Below, in pieces: positions 61,192 through 64,000 of a stretch of 64,000 bases of DNA. The notes beneath the pieces are model-generated. The model ran no database searches, was not told the origin of the DNA, and worked only from the letters and a program-made list of their open reading frames with translations. Position 1 is the first letter of the stretch. Each line of letters begins with the position of its first letter. A program made the translations under genes and the position numbers. The DNA is from Defluviicoccus sp. (GTDB lineage Bacteria; Pseudomonadota; Alphaproteobacteria; MPNO01): contig JAPPGP010000125.1 in NCBI GenBank assembly GCA_028821395.1, forward strand, positions 30,747 to 94,746, in the 5' to 3' direction.

Positions 61192-62565
61192 ATGGACTTC
61201 CCCCGACTCCATATCAGGGGCGGCATCGTCGTCACCATGGAGCCCGGCGCGGTGCCGGCCGTGGCGGACTTGCTGGTCGAGAACGGGCGCATCGCCGCCA
61301 TCGGCGACATCGGCCCGGTGGCCGACGCCGAGCTCCTCGATGCGGCGGGGCGCATCGTCCTGCCGGGGCTGATCGACAGCCACGTCCACACCTGGCAGAC
61401 CGGGCTGCGCGGGATCGCCACGGACTGGACGGTGCCGCAATACATGCGCGCCATGCATCGCGGCTTGGCTACCCGTTTCAGGCCGGACGACATCCGGATC
61501 GCCAATCTCATGGGCGCGCTCGCCAAGCTCGACGCCGGCGTGACCACCCTGGTCGACTGGTGCCACAACAACCCGACGCCCGAGCACACGGACGCGGCGA
61601 TCGACGGGCTCGAGGCCTCCGGCGCAAGGGCGGTCTTCCTGCACGGCTCGCCCAAGCCCGACCCCGGGCCGGGCCGGAAACATTTCAGCGAAGTTCCCAT
61701 GCCGCGCGCCGAGATCGAACGCCTGCGCGCGGGCCGCTTCGCGTCCGACGACCGGCTGGTCACGCTGGGGCTCGCCGTGCTGGGCCCGCAATACGGCGTC
61801 CACGAAATCTGCCTCGCCGACTACGCGCTGGCGCGCGAGCTCGACCTGATCGTCAGCGCGCATACCGGCGGCGGGAGGCTGCTCTCGCCGGGCACGTTCG
61901 AGGCGCTGATCGAGGCCGGGCTGATCGACCACCGGTCGAACATCGTGCATGCCAACAACTTCGCGCCGGAGCTCACCCGCGCGCTGGTCGGCGCCGGCGC
62001 GAACTTCACCGTGACCGCCGAGGTCGAGATGCAGATGGGATTCGGCGATCCGCTGACCGGCGTGCTGCGCGACCTCGGCGCCACGATCACCATCGGCGCC
62101 GATGTCGAGCCCGCGGCGGCGGGCGACATGTTCACCGCCATGCGCACCACGCTCAACGTACAGCGCAATATCGACAACAAGGCGCTGCTCGCGCGCGGCG
62201 AGCCCTTGCCCGATACCGCCAGCATCACTTGCCGCGAAGCGCTGGGGTGGGTCACCGTCAACGGCGCCGCCATGACCCGGATGTCCGACCGGATCGGGAC
62301 GCTGGCGCCGGGCAAGCAGGCCGATATTGTGCTCCTGCGCGCGACCGATCCCAACCTGTTCCCGGTTCACGACCCGATCGGCGCGACGGTGCGCCAGGCC
62401 GGTCCCGGCAATGTCGAGACGGTCCTGGTCGCCGGGCGCTTCGTCAAGCGCGACGGCCGTCTCGTCTTTCCGGGGCTCGCGGAAAAGCGCGATGCCCTGG
62501 TGCGCTCCGGGACGCGCATCCTGGACGAGATCGGGCTCGCGCCCGGCGCGCCGGCGCCGTCCTGA
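61192..62565 (+). CDS. Amidohydrolase, TRZ/ATZ/SsnA-like
   Basis: 457-residue metal-dependent amidohydrolase of the cytosine/guanine deaminase, chlorohydrolase branch. Metal ligands: DSHVHTWQTGL, the His in VSAHTGGGR, VHANNFAPEL and the Asp in TIGADVEPAAAGDM. It ends with the strand-rich DIVLLRATDPNLFPVHDPIG typical of the branch. AGGGGAGGG precedes the ATG. With the triple-Rid protein upstream on the same strand, it fits a pathway that deaminates a nitrogenous compound and handles imine products; this is inference. Confidence 0.9.
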   Translation: MDFPRLHIRGGIVVTMEPGAVPAVADLLVENGRIAAIGDIGPVADAELLDAAGRIVLPGLIDSHVHTWQTGLRGIATDWTVPQYMRAMHRGLATRFRPDDIRIANLMGALAKLDAGVTTLVDWCHNNPTPEHTDAAIDGLEASGARAVFLHGSPKPDPGPGRKHFSEVPMPRAEIERLRAGRFASDDRLVTLGLAVLGPQYGVHEICLADYALARELDLIVSAHTGGGRLLSPGTFEALIEAGLIDHRSNIVHANNFAPELTRALVGAGANFTVTAEVEMQMGFGDPLTGVLRDLGATITIGADVEPAAAGDMFTAMRTTLNVQRNIDNKALLARGEPLPDTASITCREALGWVTVNGAAMTRMSDRIGTLAPGKQADIVLLRATDPNLFPVHDPIGATVRQAGPGNVETVLVAGRFVKRDGRLVFPGLAEKRDALVRSGTRILDEIGLAPGAPAPS

Positions 62566-62610
62566 ATTTTCCGCAACCGCGCCCCGGTGGCGTGATAGTT
62601 TCCGGGCTGC

Positions 62611-63432
62611 ATGATCCTCGCTCATATCTCCGACATGCATCTCCGGCCCGAGGGCGACCTCGCCCACGGCGTGGCGGACACGTCGGGCAGCCTGTCCGGT
62701 GCCGTCGAACGCCTGTCCGCGCTCGACCCTCCGGCGGATGCGGTGCTGATCACCGGCGATCTGGTCGACGACCCGAACGCCCGGGCCTATGCGCAGCTCC
62801 GCCGCCTGCTGGCCCCGCTGTCCGTGCCGGTCTACCTGACACCGGGCAACCGCGACGACCGCGCGAGCCTGCGCGCGGCCTTCGCCGATGCCGGCTACCT
62901 GCCCGAGAACGGCGCGTTCCTCCACTACGCGGTCGAGGATTTGCCGGTCCGCCTCATCGCCCTCGACACGGTGAAGGAGGGCGCCAAGTCCGGCGAGCTG
63001 TGCGCCGAACGCCTGGCGTGGCTGGCGGATCGCCTGGCCGAGGCCCCGGGACGCCCGACCGCGATCCTGATGCACCACCCGCCCTTCAAGACCGGCGTCC
63101 CCTTCATGGACGGCCAGGACTTCGCGGGCGCCGAAGCCTTCGCCGGGATCGTCGGCGCGTACGGGAACGTGGAGCGGGTGTTGTGCGGGCACCTGCACCG
63201 GCCGATCCAGCGCCGCTTCGCCGGCACGCTGGCCTGCGTCGCGCCGTCGACCGCCTTCCACATGCCGCTCGACCTGCGTCCCGACGCCGACCTCAACCTG
63301 GTGCTGGAGCCGCCCGCGGGGTTTCTGCACGTTTGGAGCCCCGGGATCGGCATGGTCACCCATACCCTGCCCTTGGTTGCGCACCCGGGGCCCTTCCCGT
63401 TTCGCCGCCGCCCGGCGCCGGCCGGTGCGTGA
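62611..63432 (+). CDS. Metallophosphoesterase, CpdA-like 3',5'-cyclic-nucleotide phosphodiesterase
   Basis: 273-residue calcineurin-like phosphoesterase. Metal motifs in order: HISDMHL, ITGDLVDDPNA, TPGNRDDRAS (GNR in place of the usual GNH), ILMHHPPFKTG and LCGHLHRPIQ. The overall pattern is that of class III cyclic-nucleotide phosphodiesterases. Asn-Arg instead of Asn-His in the third motif deserves notice. No signal peptide, so cytoplasmic. Confidence 0.9.
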   Translation: MILAHISDMHLRPEGDLAHGVADTSGSLSGAVERLSALDPPADAVLITGDLVDDPNARAYAQLRRLLAPLSVPVYLTPGNRDDRASLRAAFADAGYLPENGAFLHYAVEDLPVRLIALDTVKEGAKSGELCAERLAWLADRLAEAPGRPTAILMHHPPFKTGVPFMDGQDFAGAEAFAGIVGAYGNVERVLCGHLHRPIQRRFAGTLACVAPSTAFHMPLDLRPDADLNLVLEPPAGFLHVWSPGIGMVTHTLPLVAHPGPFPFRRRPAPAGA

Positions 63433-63529
63433 CGTCCGAAGCCGCCGAAAAGGTGGTTTCCTTCCCGGGGGCGGATCGATAGTGTCGCTCGCGGCGTTGA
63501 ATGGAACGGGCTGACATCGGGGGAATCGC

Positions 63530-64000
63530 GTGTTCACCAGCAATCCCTTCGCCACGCTGTCTTCGACCGTATCGCCCGGGGTCATGCAGACCTATGTCGT
63601 GGTCATGATCCTGCTGGTGGTGGGCGGAACGCTGTTCGACATCTGGCACAAGAGGAGCGCCGCCTATTTCTTCGACAGCTGGCGCAAGTCGAGGGACAGG
63701 GGGGCGCGGCGCGTCGGCGGCGGGCAGATGGCGGGGCTCGCGATCCAGACCGCCCTTTCGGAGGGCCTCACGTCATCGGAGTTCGGGCCCGGACGCCGCC
63801 GGGTCGCCCATCTGCTGACGATGTACGGATTTCTCGTCTACGCCATCGCCACCTTCGTCATGGTGTTCTGGTACCCGACGCCGGCCGCGCAGACGCCCGC
63901 CATCCTGCCGCTGCTGTGGGTGGTGGGCGCGCTGCTGGTCTGCGTCGGCGGCTACTGGTTCTGGTTCTTCATCCGGGTCGACGTGTCGGCCGAGGGCCAT
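63530..64000 (+). CDS. Integral membrane protein, nitrate reductase gamma/DsrM/QmoC-like (5' part)
   Basis: Partial gene running off the right end. GTG start at 63530 with GGGGGAA upstream. Translated residues show three or more membrane helices: about MQTYVVVMILLVVGGTLFDI, LLTMYGFLVYAIATFVMVFW and ILPLLWVVGALLVCVGGYWF, with histidines suited to heme b. Proteins of this kind are membrane anchors for quinone-linked redox complexes and are followed by an iron-sulfur protein gene; neither is provable from this fragment. Confidence 0.6.
   Translation, partial: MFTSNPFATLSSTVSPGVMQTYVVVMILLVVGGTLFDIWHKRSAAYFFDSWRKSRDRGARRVGGGQMAGLAIQTALSEGLTSSEFGPGRRRVAHLLTMYGFLVYAIATFVMVFWYPTPAAQTPAILPLLWVVGALLVCVGGYWFWFFIRVDVSAEGH

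Noticed and set aside
1..64000. CRISPR arrays, tRNA or rRNA genes
   Set aside because: I saw no regularly spaced repeats, no tRNA-like T-loop (GGTTCRANNCC) in a clover-leaf context and no rRNA-like stretch. A covariance-model scan would be the decisive test.

Overview
The window is GC-rich (roughly two-thirds G+C by eye). Its codon use, strong GGAG-type ribosome sites, frequent GTG starts and short 4-8 nt gene overlaps fit an alphaproteobacterial chromosome. The dispersed palindromes (ATGSCCGGA-N5-TCCGGSCAT and the CCTTCGATACGCC/CTCATCCTGAGTAGC type) point the same way. A free-living heterotroph of the Rhodospirillales type is my inference; no rRNA, tRNA or marker gene is present to prove it.

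Nearly the whole window is one long run of uptake systems next to small catabolic gene sets. From left to right: an NMT1-type ABC binding protein (13-1044) opposite a formamidase-like hydrolase and a double-cupin dioxygenase (1526-3850). Then comes a complete dipeptide/nickel-type ABC transporter on the minus strand (10929 down to 4907) whose last ATPase is fused in frame to a short-chain dehydrogenase, followed by a RidA protein and a cupin. Next are a methyltransferase and a quinone oxidoreductase, then a Rieske dioxygenase alpha/beta pair (12963-14668) with a TRAP transporter (14710-17569). A BMP/nucleoside-type ABC transporter follows (17819-22436), with a glutathione transferase and a cytosine-deaminase-like amidohydrolase. 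A second Rieske oxygenase is coupled to a DUF2182 membrane protein (24721-26639) and lies opposite a hydroxypyruvate-isomerase-like gene (26728-27507).

The only clearly accessory stretch is about 27522-30160. It is less GC-rich and holds two tiny hypothetical genes, a gene-poor stretch, an IS110-family element with a 5' non-coding arm able to encode a bridge RNA, a broken second copy of the 3' end of the hydroxypyruvate-isomerase gene, and a palindromic repeat pair.

Beyond it are a sugar/polyamine-type ABC transporter (30233-34699), a three-subunit molybdenum hydroxylase (34855-38551), an XRE-cupin regulator, and scattered hydrolases (CocE-like, isochorismatase-like, maleylacetoacetate-isomerase-like, Old Yellow Enzyme, metallo-beta-lactamase fold, dienelactone hydrolase). 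At 45623-48022 a histidine kinase, receiver and OmpR-type DNA-binding domain form one polypeptide. It is divergent from an envelope operon of DUF1302 barrel, DUF1329, YCF48-like propeller and RND/MMPL transporter (48299-55247). The right end holds a ThDP enzyme, a TbpB-like lipoprotein, a hydratase, a DUF1330 and a VOC protein, a protein made of three tandem Rid domains, an amidohydrolase, a phosphodiesterase and the start of a membrane redox subunit.

The most interesting points are the ABC-SDR fusion, the triple-Rid protein, the one-piece two-component system facing the DUF1302/RND operon, the IS110 island, and two genes (YCF48-like and hydratase) whose N-termini lack a normal in-frame start codon.
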